Positions 16,138 through 25,606 are shown, counted from the stretch's first letter. The stretch is 42,587 nucleotides of DNA from an uncultured Rhodospirillaceae bacterium (GCA_902826565.1 CADEFF010000003.1:1-42587); one strand, 5' to 3'. Notes: generated by a model not told the origin, from the sequence alone. Program-made: numbers and translations.

Positions 16138-17651
16138 CGGCGCACCGTGGCGAGGGCGCGGCCGAGAAGGCGGCGATCCGCTGGATCGAGACCGACCGCG
16201 AGCAGGACCGCGGCATGGATCAGCACCGCCGCCGCCGCGATCGGCCAGGTCGCGGCATCGGAGAGTCGATCTTGCAGCAGCGCGGCACCCGCCCATATCG
16301 CCGCACCGATCCCCACCGGCCAGGCGCTGGCGCGGCTGAAGGGATGGACGCGGAACAGGACCGACACCTCGACGAGCCGTGCGAGGTTGAGCGCGATCGT
16401 GGTCGCGAGCATCGCCGTCGCAGCACCGAGGATGCCCCATTCCCGAATCGCGACATAGTTCGCGACGATGACCGCTGCGGCATAGACGACGCTGTTGGCA
16501 AGCACGAGCTTCGTCTTTCCCGAAAGGATGAGCACATAGTTTGCCGAGCCGGTCAGGCAATTGACGAGAGCGGCGGCGGAAAGCAGGACGAAAGCCGGCG
16601 CAGCGGCGCGGAACTCGGCACCGAAAAGCCCCATGATCTCCGGTGCCGCGATCGCGAAGAAGAGGAAGGCCGGCACCGCCAGCAGCGTTACCCAGCGCAG
16701 GCTCAGCCGGAAGAGCGGCCCGATCGAGCCGATCCCGGTCCGCGCGATACGGTCGGCGAAGAGCGGCGACATGATGGTTTCCACCACCATAAGCAGGATC
16801 GTGATCATCGCCGCCGTCATCAGCGCGGCACTGTAAAGTCCGACCTCATGGGCGCCGGTCAAGGACAGCAGGATGAGTGTGTCGGATCGCATCGCCGCCA
16901 GATTGAAGAGCGCGGCACCGGTCAGCGGCCAGGAGGCGCCGAGGAGACCGAGCCAGCCGATCGTCGCGACCGACGCTGCAACGGCGGTCGCCTGCCGCGC
17001 CGCCAGCCGATGGAAGGCCGCGAGCGCACCGAGCGCGGTGGCGGCGCTGGCCGCCGCGACGGCCGCGACGGCACCGAGGATCGACGCGCCGAGCGCGTAG
17101 GCGAGCGCGCCGAAGCCGAAGCGAAGCAGCGGATCGAGGCCGTAGCGGAGCAGCAGACGCACCCGGACATCCTGGATGGCCTGGAGGCCCGCCAGCAGCA
17201 CGGTGCCGACGGCGATCGCCGGCAACGCCGGCGCGAAGGCCTGCAGGACGGGCGCGATCCCCGGCGTCGCCGCGAAGAAGCTGGCGGTGATGGGGCGGGC
17301 CGCGAGCGCCAGACCGCCTCCGATGGCGCAGCCCGCCAGCAGCACGAGAAAGGCGGCACGCCGCAGGATCGCCCGGGCGCTCGCCATGTCGCCGCGCGCG
17401 CGGGCACCCGCCGCTTCGCGCAGCACGATCGCATCGAGCCCCAGCACCACCACGACGGCGAGCGCGTTGAGCAGCGCGTAGCCCGCGGCGAAGAGACCGA
17501 AATCGGCAGGGCCGAACCAGTGCGCCACGGCGATGTTGAAGAGATAGTTCGACCCGAGACCGATCGCCGTCATGCCGAGAGCGAAGGCGGTCGATCTGGC
17601 GGCCCTGCCGAGATCGAGTGCGGCGCTGTCCGAAGATTGGCTATCGCGCAT
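16134..17651 (-). CDS. Oligosaccharide flippase / polysaccharide biosynthesis protein (Wzx-like, MOP superfamily)
   Basis: 505 residues with about 12-14 hydrophobic segments, as expected for the Wzx/RfbX branch. NYLFNIAVAHWFGPADFGLF near residue 30 is a typical first-helix signature. GLYSAALMTAAMI and NYVLILSGKTKLVLANS in the middle and later helices resemble other O-antigen flippases. The ATG at 17651 was chosen because the upstream reading overlaps the preceding gene and adds only low-complexity basic sequence. It moves undecaprenyl-linked oligosaccharide across the inner membrane to the ligase/polymerase of this locus. It lies 32 bases after the exported LamG protein and overlaps the following glycosyltransferase by ATGA. 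Confidence 0.88.
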   Translation of the reverse strand: MRDSQSSDSAALDLGRAARSTAFALGMTAIGLGSNYLFNIAVAHWFGPADFGLFAAGYALLNALAVVVVLGLDAIVLREAAGARARGDMASARAILRRAAFLVLLAGCAIGGGLALAARPITASFFAATPGIAPVLQAFAPALPAIAVGTVLLAGLQAIQDVRVRLLLRYGLDPLLRFGFGALAYALGASILGAVAAVAAASAATALGALAAFHRLAARQATAVAASVATIGWLGLLGASWPLTGAALFNLAAMRSDTLILLSLTGAHEVGLYSAALMTAAMITILLMVVETIMSPLFADRIARTGIGSIGPLFRLSLRWVTLLAVPAFLFFAIAAPEIMGLFGAEFRAAAPAFVLLSAAALVNCLTGSANYVLILSGKTKLVLANSVVYAAAVIVANYVAIREWGILGAATAMLATTIALNLARLVEVSVLFRVHPFSRASAWPVGIGAAIWAGAALLQDRLSDAATWPIAAAAVLIHAAVLLAVGLDPADRRLLGRALATVRR

Positions 17652-17683
17652 CGGCGTCGGCTGTGGCTCGTTCCCGTCCGGCG

Positions 17684-19600
17684 CTACTGGGCGGGTTGCC
17701 CGAAGTTCGGCCGCACGTCCTGCCGGAAGACACCGCTCCGGAAGGCGTCGCTTTGCCCCGGCGACAGGTTCTGCAAGTTGTACATGCCGATGCCGGCGCC
17801 GGGCCATTTCGCGCGCACCAGCTCGACATACTTGACGAGCAACGCCGGATCGCGCGCCACGATCTCGTCGCCGATCTTGTCGTAGTCGGCGAGCATGATG
17901 GCGAGACGGTTGGGGGTGCCGATCGCCTCATAGACCCTGTCCATGGTCGCGCGATCGAGGACGCGGTTATAGCGCATGTCCACCACCAGATCGATCAGCC
18001 CTTCCTGCGCCCAGCGCACGCTGTCCTGTCCCTGCAGCATCAGCGCCGGATCGAGCGGATGCGCATCAACGCTGAGCAGGATGTCGGGTCGGATATCATG
18101 GAGCCGTGCGGCGACCTGCTTCACCACGTCGGTTACCGCCTCGTAGTTCCACTGCTCGATGCTTTCGACCCGTACCCCCGGCATTCTGGTCTTGGCGACG
18201 TCGAGGGCGAGCGACCGGTCGAAGCGGCTTCGATAGTCCGCCTCGCATCGCGCACTGGTGCAGATTCCCATGCTGCGGATGTAATCGAGATTGATCCCGT
18301 CCACGGGATAGCGTTGCACCACCTCGGCCGCGAGCTCGACGATGAAGCGGCGAAAGGCGGGATCGTGGATGTCGTACGCGTTCGTCGGCGTGCCGGCCGG
18401 CGCGAACTCCGGGAAAAGCGTCGAGCCGCGAAGCGCTACGGTGATGCAGGCATGGACCTCGATGCCGGCGTTGTGCGCCTGCTCGACGAGATAGGCGAGC
18501 GGATCGAACTCGTCCGAAACCCGGTCGATCAGCCGGCGGTCCATCGGCGCCACGGCGCTCGGAAAGCGGGCTCCCGGCCCGTACCAGACGCAGGGCATGA
18601 AGACATTGAAGCCCGCGGCCTTGACCTTCGCGATGATGGCATCGGCCTTCGCGCGCGACAGCGCCCAGTCGATGTTCTCGTGGAAGATCATCCGCGCTTC
18701 GGATCCGGGTGCGGCGAGCGCCGCGGGCGAGCCCTGATCGGCAAGCGCTTCCTCGACCCAGCCGCCCGCCACCGCCTCGGCGCCCGCCGGGGCGGCACGA
18801 CCCGCCTCGTATGCGTCATGCACTTCCCGATCCGACACGGCGCGGCCGAGCAGCGTCAGCTCGTCCAGAGCGCCGGCGAAGAAGCGGTTGCGATGATCCG
18901 TCGCCGGCGCATCCGATCCCAGCGCCAGCGGCCCCTCCGAGGCTTCGGCGCCCGAGAAACTGCCCTGAAACTCGGCGACCCGTTCGCCGTTCACGAAAAG
19001 CCGGCAATAGCCGCGCTCGCCGCTCGCCCAGGTGGCGGTGATGAAGGACCATTTTCCCGGTACTGGACGATATTTCGCGGAGCAATGAATTTGCTGCTGG
19101 TTACTCAGGATGAAGTAAAGCCGATCCGCCCCGGTCGGTTCCCACCACCCGGCCGATACCGCCAGATAGCTGCCTTTCGGACCGGCCCAACGGCCGGTCA
19201 GATAGGTTTGAGATCCGGCCGTCCCGCCGTCCGGCTTCACCCAGAAGGCGATCGTGCCCGCGCGCGTCGAGAGGCGTTTTTCGAGCTGAAGCGATGCGGC
19301 GCTCCCCGATCCGAAACGGAGCGCCCCGCCCGAGAGGCCTCTGCCGTCGAACGCGGCGCCCTCGAGCGCCAGCTTGCCGCCCTGCTCCGAACCCCCGCCG
19401 TCGAACGGCAGCCGCGCGATGCGGTCGCGTGCGTCGGCGAAACCGAGCGTATCGGCCGTCGCGGAGCCGGCGAGAATCATGAACGCGGCCGCCAGCGCGA
19501 CGGCGAGGTTCCGAAAAATGCGAAACCTTGCGACGCGGCTCCGGGCTTTCGGGCGCAGAGCGGCGACAGCCTCGATGCAGCAGGCCTTGATATCCGGCAT
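17684..19600 (-). CDS. Exported LamG plus glycosyl-hydrolase-like (GHL10/DUF187) protein
   Basis: 638 residues. A basic N-region and hydrophobic core ending AGSATA mark an export signal near residue 48. Residues about 50-280 form a LamG/concanavalin-like jelly roll, with TIAFWVKPDGG, GKWSFITATW and GALDELTLLGRAVS as its usual strands. Residues about 300-638 match the GHL10/YngK-type TIM barrel, with KVKAAGFNVFMPCVWYG, AHNAGIEVHACI and VDGINLDYIRS, where the Asp and Tyr lie at the catalytic end of a strand. It probably binds and cuts or trims a polysaccharide in the periplasm or at the surface. Position in the exopolysaccharide locus suggests the substrate is the locus glycan. The catalytic acid is not assigned. 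Confidence 0.8.
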   Translation of the reverse strand: MPDIKACCIEAVAALRPKARSRVARFRIFRNLAVALAAAFMILAGSATADTLGFADARDRIARLPFDGGGSEQGGKLALEGAAFDGRGLSGGALRFGSGSAASLQLEKRLSTRAGTIAFWVKPDGGTAGSQTYLTGRWAGPKGSYLAVSAGWWEPTGADRLYFILSNQQQIHCSAKYRPVPGKWSFITATWASGERGYCRLFVNGERVAEFQGSFSGAEASEGPLALGSDAPATDHRNRFFAGALDELTLLGRAVSDREVHDAYEAGRAAPAGAEAVAGGWVEEALADQGSPAALAAPGSEARMIFHENIDWALSRAKADAIIAKVKAAGFNVFMPCVWYGPGARFPSAVAPMDRRLIDRVSDEFDPLAYLVEQAHNAGIEVHACITVALRGSTLFPEFAPAGTPTNAYDIHDPAFRRFIVELAAEVVQRYPVDGINLDYIRSMGICTSARCEADYRSRFDRSLALDVAKTRMPGVRVESIEQWNYEAVTDVVKQVAARLHDIRPDILLSVDAHPLDPALMLQGQDSVRWAQEGLIDLVVDMRYNRVLDRATMDRVYEAIGTPNRLAIMLADYDKIGDEIVARDPALLVKYVELVRAKWPGAGIGMYNLQNLSPGQSDAFRSGVFRQDVRPNFGQPAQ

Positions 19601-19694
19601 GGCGATCTTTCGATTGTCACAGCTTGGATGGGCGGCGCCAGCGCTGCCGGGTGTTATCTTATCGGGTGGGGGTCGGCGTTCTTGAGGCATTAAA

Positions 19695-21053
19695 ATGTCA
19701 GGCAATCGGCTGCTTCTTGCCTGCGCGGCCCTGCTGATCGGCAGCGCCGCGATGAAAGACATCATCTTCATCGGCGGCGGATTCTATTTGCGCGAAATCT
19801 CGCAGGCGATCTGTCTGATGGTCGGCCTCTACTTCCTGCCGATCTCGGCATCCCGCGCCGCTCTGTGGGTCATGCTGCCGATGCTGGGTTACCTGCTTGC
19901 CCTCGCCATGGGCGCGACGAACTCGATCAACTGGGATTTCGTGTCGCTGCAGGTCCTGTCGATCGCGGCGGTGCTGTTCTTCGGACTCGCCCTCTGGAAC
20001 AGCAATCCCGCCAACGCCGAAAAGAACTACGCATTCCTGTTCCGCGCGACCTTCTACATCCTGCTCGGCGTCTGCGTCGCGAGCCTCGCGGCCGCGGTGC
20101 TCGCGCCGGGCGCCGCCTACGAGATCATCTATGGCGGCGAGATCAGGTTTCGTGGCGTGCTGTCGAAGGCAGGATGGATGGGCGCCAGCGCCGGCATGCT
20201 GGCGGGGCTGGCGCTGTTCGGCCGTGCGCAACCGGTCTGGCTGCGCGGCGTCGCATTCGTCGTCGGTGCGGCCTGCCTGATGCTCGCCGGCGCGCGCACC
20301 TTCTGGATCGCCTTCGCGATCGCCTCCCTCGCCTGCTGCATCCTGTATTTTCCGCGCGAATGGCGGCGCTTTCGCCTCGTGGGCGCGGCCGTGGGGCTTC
20401 TCGTGGTGTTGCCGGTCTGGATCGTCACCACGGTCGATATCGGCAAGCTCGAAGACCTGGTGCGATTCCGCACCGTCTCGAACCTCTCCGGCCGCACGAC
20501 CCTCTGGGAGGAGTCGATCGACGCCTTCGGACAGCGACCCTGGCTCGGCTTCGGCCTCAGCCAGGGCGCCGTCGCCATCACCGGCGGCGCAGACGAATCG
20601 CTCTTCGCCTCGCAGCGTACCGATCCCCGCGCCATCAGCCGCGTCACCGTCCATAGCGGCTATCTGCAGTCGGTCCTCGATGCCGGCATTCTCGGCACGG
20701 TCTTCTATGGCCTGCTGGTGCTCGGCGCGCTGCTGCGGATCGCCTGGGCGGACGGCGCGCGCGCCTATCCGGCGGCTTTCTTCTTCCTGCTCTTCATGAT
20801 GATCGGAAATTTTTCGGAGAACGTGATTTACGCGGCCAGCACTTTCCCCGCGATGCTGTTCTGGCTGCTTTGCATCTTTGCGCTCTCCGCGCCGATGTCA
20901 CGACGCCTCCCGGCCCGCGCGGCGACAGTTCTGGACCTGGCGGCGGGGGATGCGGAACCCGCGGCGCCGGCACCCATACCCAAGCCGCGCCATCGGCCGC
21001 GACCGCTTCATGTCCGCATCGCCGAGGCACGAGGCGCCTTCAGCCGGCGCTAG
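19695..21053 (+). CDS. O-antigen ligase / polymerase family protein (Wzy/WaaL-like)
   Basis: 452 residues with about ten or more hydrophobic segments and a basic Pro/Ala-rich cytoplasmic tail. NLSGRTTLWEESIDAF followed by PWLGFGLSQG, and later VHSGYLQSVLDAGILGT, are the periplasmic-loop signatures of the Wzy_C/WaaL family, including its conserved Arg and His. It polymerises lipid-linked repeat units or ligates the glycan at the outer face of the inner membrane. GAGG lies eight bases before the ATG. It is the only plus-strand gene inside the 11.5-28.7 kb exopolysaccharide block, reads divergently from the LamG gene, and its end overlaps the convergent glycosyltransferase by 14 bases. Confidence 0.88.
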   Translation: MSGNRLLLACAALLIGSAAMKDIIFIGGGFYLREISQAICLMVGLYFLPISASRAALWVMLPMLGYLLALAMGATNSINWDFVSLQVLSIAAVLFFGLALWNSNPANAEKNYAFLFRATFYILLGVCVASLAAAVLAPGAAYEIIYGGEIRFRGVLSKAGWMGASAGMLAGLALFGRAQPVWLRGVAFVVGAACLMLAGARTFWIAFAIASLACCILYFPREWRRFRLVGAAVGLLVVLPVWIVTTVDIGKLEDLVRFRTVSNLSGRTTLWEESIDAFGQRPWLGFGLSQGAVAITGGADESLFASQRTDPRAISRVTVHSGYLQSVLDAGILGTVFYGLLVLGALLRIAWADGARAYPAAFFFLLFMMIGNFSENVIYAASTFPAMLFWLLCIFALSAPMSRRLPARAATVLDLAAGDAEPAAPAPIPKPRHRPRPLHVRIAEARGAFSRR

Positions 21054-22284
21054 GGAGCCGTCCGCCGGCTGGCAGGAAGCGATCGGCCCGCACCGCGATC
21101 GCCGCATCGTAGATGGCCATAAGATCTTCGTAGCCCCGCGCCGAGGTATAGCGTTCGCGGAAGCGGCATGCGGCAGCATCGCCCAACCGTTCGAGCGTCT
21201 CGGGCGCCTGCCACAGCGAAGACGCCGCGGATTGCAGCGCCGCCGCATCGCCCGCGGGAAAAAGCCGCCCCGTCTCGCCGTCCGTGACGATGTCGCCGAG
21301 GGAGCCTAGTGCCGAGGCGAGCACCGGCACCCCGAAGGCAAAGGCTTCGCGCACCACCATCGGGAAGCCCTCGTAACAGAGCGACGGCACGATCGCGAGC
21401 CGGGCGCGGGCGAGCCGCCCCTGCGCCTCCGAAAACGGGAGCTGGCCGAGAAAGCTCACGCGCTCGCGGGCCGGCGAGGCGGCGATCTCCGCCTCGAGCC
21501 GGGCGCGCTGCGGGCCGTCACCCATGATCTCGAGCCGCGGCGCTTCCGCGCCCCATCGCCGCCAGGCATCGACCAGTATCTGTGCGCCCTTTTCGGAGGT
21601 CAGCCTGCCGACGAACACGACCTTCCTTTCACGCGCCGCCCAAGGAAGCGGGTCGGTGGCGGGATCGTAAAAGTTCGGCTTCAGGGTCACCCGCTCCGCC
21701 GGCAGGCCGTAGCGGAGCAGGAGATCGCGCTGGAAAGCGGAGAGGCTGATAAAGCCATCGACGTGGCGCTCCCAGGTACCGAGCCGGCGATGGAGCGCGA
21801 TCATCGCCGCGAGCGGCAGGGTGGCAGTCCGGCTTTGGCGATAGCAGCCATAGCGGATCGCCGGAAGACTGCTGCGTTTCTCAAGGCACCGGATGCAGGG
21901 CGCACCGTCGCGCAGCGCGAGGCCGTTGCTGCAGAAGAGGCGGAAGTTGTGGGGCGTGAAGACGACGGCCGTGCCGAGACCTGCCGCCGCCGAGAACACG
22001 CTCGGTGACAGCAAGGGGAAGCTGTTATGCACATGCATCACGTCCGGCCGCTCCTCGACCAGCAGCCGACGCAGTTTCCGTCGGACCATCGGATTCCACG
22101 GCGTGGCAAGCCCGCCCTCCAGCAATCCGACCGCGCCGCGACCGCGAATCTCGTCGCTATGACGGAAGAATTCGACGAGGCGATGCCCGCGCCCGCGCAG
22201 CAACGCAGCTTCGGCATCGACCACGGCGTTCTCGCCGCTCGGCGCCTCGCTGCCGTAGAAGTTATGGACGAGGACGACTTTCAT
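21040..22284 (-). CDS. Glycosyltransferase family 4 protein
   Basis: 414 residues of GT-B type. It starts with VVLVHNFYGSEAPSGENAVV, a common N-terminus of GT4 enzymes, has VMHVHNSFPLLSP with the conserved HNS, and in the C-terminal half KVVFVGRLTSEKGAQILVDA, then PSLCYEGFPMVVREAFAFG, the EX7E nucleotide-sugar site. Central cysteines (CIRCLEKRSS, YGCYRQS) sit in an insert often seen in this group. It adds a sugar to the growing lipid-linked chain in the cytoplasm. Its start lies 23 bases inside the WecG/TagA gene in another frame, so the two are probably translated together; its end overlaps the convergent ligase gene. Confidence 0.9.
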   Translation of the reverse strand: MKVVLVHNFYGSEAPSGENAVVDAEAALLRGRGHRLVEFFRHSDEIRGRGAVGLLEGGLATPWNPMVRRKLRRLLVEERPDVMHVHNSFPLLSPSVFSAAAGLGTAVVFTPHNFRLFCSNGLALRDGAPCIRCLEKRSSLPAIRYGCYRQSRTATLPLAAMIALHRRLGTWERHVDGFISLSAFQRDLLLRYGLPAERVTLKPNFYDPATDPLPWAARERKVVFVGRLTSEKGAQILVDAWRRWGAEAPRLEIMGDGPQRARLEAEIAASPARERVSFLGQLPFSEAQGRLARARLAIVPSLCYEGFPMVVREAFAFGVPVLASALGSLGDIVTDGETGRLFPAGDAAALQSAASSLWQAPETLERLGDAAACRFRERYTSARGYEDLMAIYDAAIAVRADRFLPAGGRLPSAG

Positions 22285-23104
22285 CGGGGCGGGAGACCGT
22301 TCTCGACAATTTCTCCCGCAGCACCAGCTCCAGGAACTGCGGCGCCGACAGGAAGGTGCGCCGCCACATCCGGCGCGGCTGCTTCACGAGCCGGTGCAGC
22401 CATTCGATGCCGGCCTGCTGTGCCCAGGCGGGCGCGCGCGGCGTTGTGCCGGCGAAAAAATCGAAGACCGCGCCGATCGAGCCGATCACCGGCACATCGA
22501 GCCGGTCGCGATTGCGCTCGACCCAGCGTTCCTGCCGCGGCGCCGTCATGCCCACCCAGAGCAGGTCGGGACGCGCGCGGTTGATCGCTTCGACAAGATC
22601 GAGGTCGACCGCATTCGGCCAGTCACCGAACGGCGGCGACAGCGTGCCGCAGAGCGCGAGGTTCGGATAGTCGGTCGCCATGCGCGCGGCGATCTTCTGG
22701 AGCGTCGCCGGGGTCGAGCCAAGGAAGAAGACGCGAGCGCCGCCGCGCCGATCGAGCGCACGCATCAGCCCGTCGAAGAAGTCCCCCCCGGCGATGCGAC
22801 GTGCAATGGGGGCCGCGGAGAGCTTCGAGGCTTTCACGACGCCGACGCCGTCGGGCAGCAAGTACGTCGCGTGAAGCAGGGCCGCCCGAAACTCCGCGTC
22901 CTGTTGCGCGAGCACGAGCGAGTGCGGGTTCGCGCAGGCAACGACGCGGCGCGGCGCGCGCCCGTCGATCGAGGCGATGGCATCCCTTAGAATTTCCTCG
23001 AGCGGATGGCGACTGATCGGGATCCCGAGGATCGCCGTGGTCGCGCGGCGGCGCAGCGGCGCCTGACGGCCTGCCTCTCGGGGCGGGCGCGACATGTCGC
23101 TCAT
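22262..23104 (-). CDS. WecG/TagA/CpsF family glycosyltransferase (GT26)
   Basis: 280 residues, slightly longer than the family's usual 240-250 owing to a basic N-terminal extension. Conserved elements are ILGIPISRHPLEE near the start, VACANPHSLVLAQ, YLLPDGVGVVKASKL with the family's catalytic Asp, and LLWVGMTAPRQERWV near the C-terminus. It transfers a ManNAc or related sugar onto undecaprenyl-PP-linked sugar, i.e. the second step after the WecA-like protein. The ATG at 23104 makes an ATGA overlap with the epimerase gene; ATG 23095 is also possible. It runs into the next glycosyltransferase by 23 bases. Confidence 0.9.
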   Translation of the reverse strand: MSDMSRPPREAGRQAPLRRRATTAILGIPISRHPLEEILRDAIASIDGRAPRRVVACANPHSLVLAQQDAEFRAALLHATYLLPDGVGVVKASKLSAAPIARRIAGGDFFDGLMRALDRRGGARVFFLGSTPATLQKIAARMATDYPNLALCGTLSPPFGDWPNAVDLDLVEAINRARPDLLWVGMTAPRQERWVERNRDRLDVPVIGSIGAVFDFFAGTTPRAPAWAQQAGIEWLHRLVKQPRRMWRRTFLSAPQFLELVLREKLSRTVSRPDESRPRP

Positions 23105-24072
23105 CGGACCGCCGCCGTCTGCCGGCGTCCGTCGCGCGCCTCCATCATATCGGCGAGCCCGGCCGCAAGATCGACCTGCGGGCGCCAACCGAGCAGATCC
23201 GCGGCGCGCGAGATATCGGCGCGGGAGCGTCGAATATCGCCGGAACGCGCCGAAGCGCGCTTCGGCGTGGCGGTGGCGCCGGTCAGGGTGGCGATCTCCC
23301 GCCATAGGCCGCGGATGGAGGTGGCCTTGCCGCTGCCGATATTGACGGCGCCGAACTCGGGCATCCATGGCACGGAAGCCGCCGCCACGAGTGCGTCGGC
23401 AACGTCGGTCACATGAACGAAATCGCGCGTCTGCTCGCCATCGCCATAGATCGTCGGCGCCGCATTCCGCGCGGCATGATCGAGGAAGATCGAAACCACA
23501 CCGGAATAGTCGGAGGCAGGATCCTGGCGCGGTCCGAACACGTTGAAGAAGCGCAGCGCCGCGCAGCGGATGTCATGCATATCGCGGTAGAAATCGCAGA
23601 TCGCCTCGGAGGCGAGCTTGTCGACCGCATAGGGCGACAGAGGATGGGTTTCGTCGGTTTCGCGGCGGAGGGCGGCATCCGCATCGCCGTAGACGGCGGC
23701 CGAGCTTGCAATCACGGTACGCGGTACCTTCCATCGCCGAGCCGCCTCGAGCACCGCGACCGTGCCGCCGTAATTCACCCGATGCGTGCCGCGCGGATCG
23801 GCGATCGAGCGCCCGACCGAGGCGATCGCCGCCAGATGAAAGATCATCGTGGCGCCGGCCGCGGCGCGCCCTACCGCGTCAAGATCGGCGACCGAGCCTT
23901 CCTGAATCTCCAGGCGTGGATCGTCCGGGAGGTTGGCGCGTCGTCCGGTCGAGAAATCATCCAGCACGCGCACCCGGCAATCCAGCCGCAGCAGCGTCTC
24001 GACCAGGTGCGAGCCGATGAAGCCGCCGCCGCCGGTGACCAGCGCATGCCGATCCGGACCGGGCACATTCAT
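23101..24072 (-). CDS. NAD-dependent epimerase/dehydratase (UDP-glucose 4-epimerase-like)
   Basis: 323 residues, extended SDR. VTGGGGFIGSHLVE is the NAD-binding motif, VRVLDDFSTGRRANL the following acidic turn, and SSAAVYG with SPYAVDKLASE give the catalytic Ser, Tyr and Lys. FFNVFGPRQ and the IYGDGEQTRDFVHV segment are typical of GalE-like sugar epimerases. It supplies a nucleotide sugar for the glycosyltransferases downstream. The ATG at 24072 follows GGGAGG at good spacing; the longer reading has no homology. It shares an ATGA overlap with WecG/TagA and lies 34 bases after the ATPase gene. Confidence 0.9.
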   Translation of the reverse strand: MNVPGPDRHALVTGGGGFIGSHLVETLLRLDCRVRVLDDFSTGRRANLPDDPRLEIQEGSVADLDAVGRAAAGATMIFHLAAIASVGRSIADPRGTHRVNYGGTVAVLEAARRWKVPRTVIASSAAVYGDADAALRRETDETHPLSPYAVDKLASEAICDFYRDMHDIRCAALRFFNVFGPRQDPASDYSGVVSIFLDHAARNAAPTIYGDGEQTRDFVHVTDVADALVAAASVPWMPEFGAVNIGSGKATSIRGLWREIATLTGATATPKRASARSGDIRRSRADISRAADLLGWRPQVDLAAGLADMMEARDGRRQTAAVR

Positions 24073-24106
24073 TGCCGCGCCTCCCGACCCGGGTCCGGGA
24101 TCATGG

Positions 24107-25606
24107 CTAGACCAGCCATGCCACCCAGCGGCGGCGCTTCGAGGGACGTTGCGGCGTCGCCGCATCGTCGCGCAGCGGACGAAGATCGTGCGGCGGGGGC
24201 TGATCCGAGAGGGACACGACGGCGGGTCGCTCCGCGGTCGGCGCCACCATGTCGGCCGGCCGCCGCGCGACGGTACGTGGCCGATAGGTCACGGCAGCGG
24301 CAGGCTCGGGCGGTGGCACCGGAGCGCGCTCTCGCCGAAGATCATACTCCGGAAAACCAACCGGCGTTGCGGCATGAGCTGGCGGCATCGAGGGTTGCCG
24401 CGGCTGCATGACGGCTTCATGGGCGCGCATCGCAACCCGAGGGTCGGTCCGCGGCGGCGGCGCGACCGGCGCCGGCAACGGGGTTGCCGGTTGTTCCTGG
24501 CGATGCACCGGCGGCGCGATCGACTCGACGAGACGCGCCACCACGGTCGCCCGATCGAGAGACTGACGGGTGACGGGAGCTGCGGGAGCAGGCGACGCGG
24601 CCGGCCGCGTCACCGATCTGCGGTCGCCGTCCTGCGGCGCCAGGGTCGGCTCCCGGCGGCCCGTTCCGGCGCGGGGAGCTGCCGGCGCCGGTTCGGCCCT
24701 CGCCGGTTCGGATCCGCCCGGCACCAGCGAGCGGAGCAGCGACTCCGCACGGCCGCGCATCGCCTGTCGATCCGGCACGATCCCCTCGGGCAGCACGCCG
24801 AGCCCTGCCCCATCCTTGTGCTCGACGACCAGCATGACGGTGTCGAAATCGATCTCGCGCAGATTTTCGGCATAGCCATAGACGAGCGCCATGTCGCAGA
24901 CCTGGTTGATCAGACGCGGTATGCCGCCGGTGCAATAATGCACCGCGGCCATCGCTATCTCGGTGAAGAGCGCCGGGCTTCCGCCCGCCACCTGCAGGCG
25001 GTGGTGGATGTAAGCGCGGGTTTCCGGGTAATCGAGCGGCGCCAGATGGTAGTTGACCGCGATGCGCTGGGCGAACTGGCGCAGGTCGGTGCGGCGCAGC
25101 TTCTCCAGGAGCTCCGGCTGCCCCACCAGGATGATCTGCAGCAGCAGATCCTTGTCCGCATTGAGGTTCGAGAGCAGGCGCAATTCCTCGAGCACCTCGG
25201 ACGACATGTTCTGCGCTTCGTCCACCACGAGGATGGTGCGTCGTCCTGCGGCATATTCCTCGAGCAGATAGTCGATCAGCGCGCGATAGAGCGAGGATTT
25301 ATCGTCGGTCTCGGGCCGGATGTCGAAGGCGACGAGAATCCAGTGCAGCAGGTCGCCGAAGGAATTGTGCGTGTTGGAGATGAGCCCCACCGTCGTGTCG
25401 CGATCGACGAGCTTGAGGAAGCGGCGGATCAGGATGGTCTTGCCGCAGCCGACCTCGCCGGTGATGACGACGAAGCCCGCCTGATCCGAGAGCGCGTATT
25501 CGAGCATGCTGAGTGCCGCTGCATGCTTTGCGCTCAGGTAGAGGAAGGCGGGATCCGGCAACAGCGCAAAGGGCTTGTCGCGCAATCCGTAGAATGCCTC
25601 ATACAT
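24107..25606 (-). CDS. ExeA/GspA-like AAA ATPase of exosortase/EPS locus (TIGR03015 type)
   Basis: 499 residues. Residues 1-280 match the secretion ATPase associated with PEP-CTERM loci: MYEAFYGLRDKPFALLPDP start, Walker A GEVGCGKT (50-57), Walker B TILVVDEAQ (about 124-132), then LVGQPELLEKLR and CTGGIPRLINQVCD as in ExeA. Residues 285-490 are a Pro/Ala/Arg-rich, probably disordered tail ending in a basic WVAWLV, which replaces the peptidoglycan-binding C-terminal domain seen in classic GspA. AGGAGT precedes the start. It belongs to the run of chain-length protein, kinase and ATPase and is expected to act at the inner membrane in export or assembly; its exact job is not known in any family member. 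Confidence 0.87.
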   Translation of the reverse strand: MYEAFYGLRDKPFALLPDPAFLYLSAKHAAALSMLEYALSDQAGFVVITGEVGCGKTILIRRFLKLVDRDTTVGLISNTHNSFGDLLHWILVAFDIRPETDDKSSLYRALIDYLLEEYAAGRRTILVVDEAQNMSSEVLEELRLLSNLNADKDLLLQIILVGQPELLEKLRRTDLRQFAQRIAVNYHLAPLDYPETRAYIHHRLQVAGGSPALFTEIAMAAVHYCTGGIPRLINQVCDMALVYGYAENLREIDFDTVMLVVEHKDGAGLGVLPEGIVPDRQAMRGRAESLLRSLVPGGSEPARAEPAPAAPRAGTGRREPTLAPQDGDRRSVTRPAASPAPAAPVTRQSLDRATVVARLVESIAPPVHRQEQPATPLPAPVAPPPRTDPRVAMRAHEAVMQPRQPSMPPAHAATPVGFPEYDLRRERAPVPPPEPAAAVTYRPRTVARRPADMVAPTAERPAVVSLSDQPPPHDLRPLRDDAATPQRPSKRRRWVAWLV

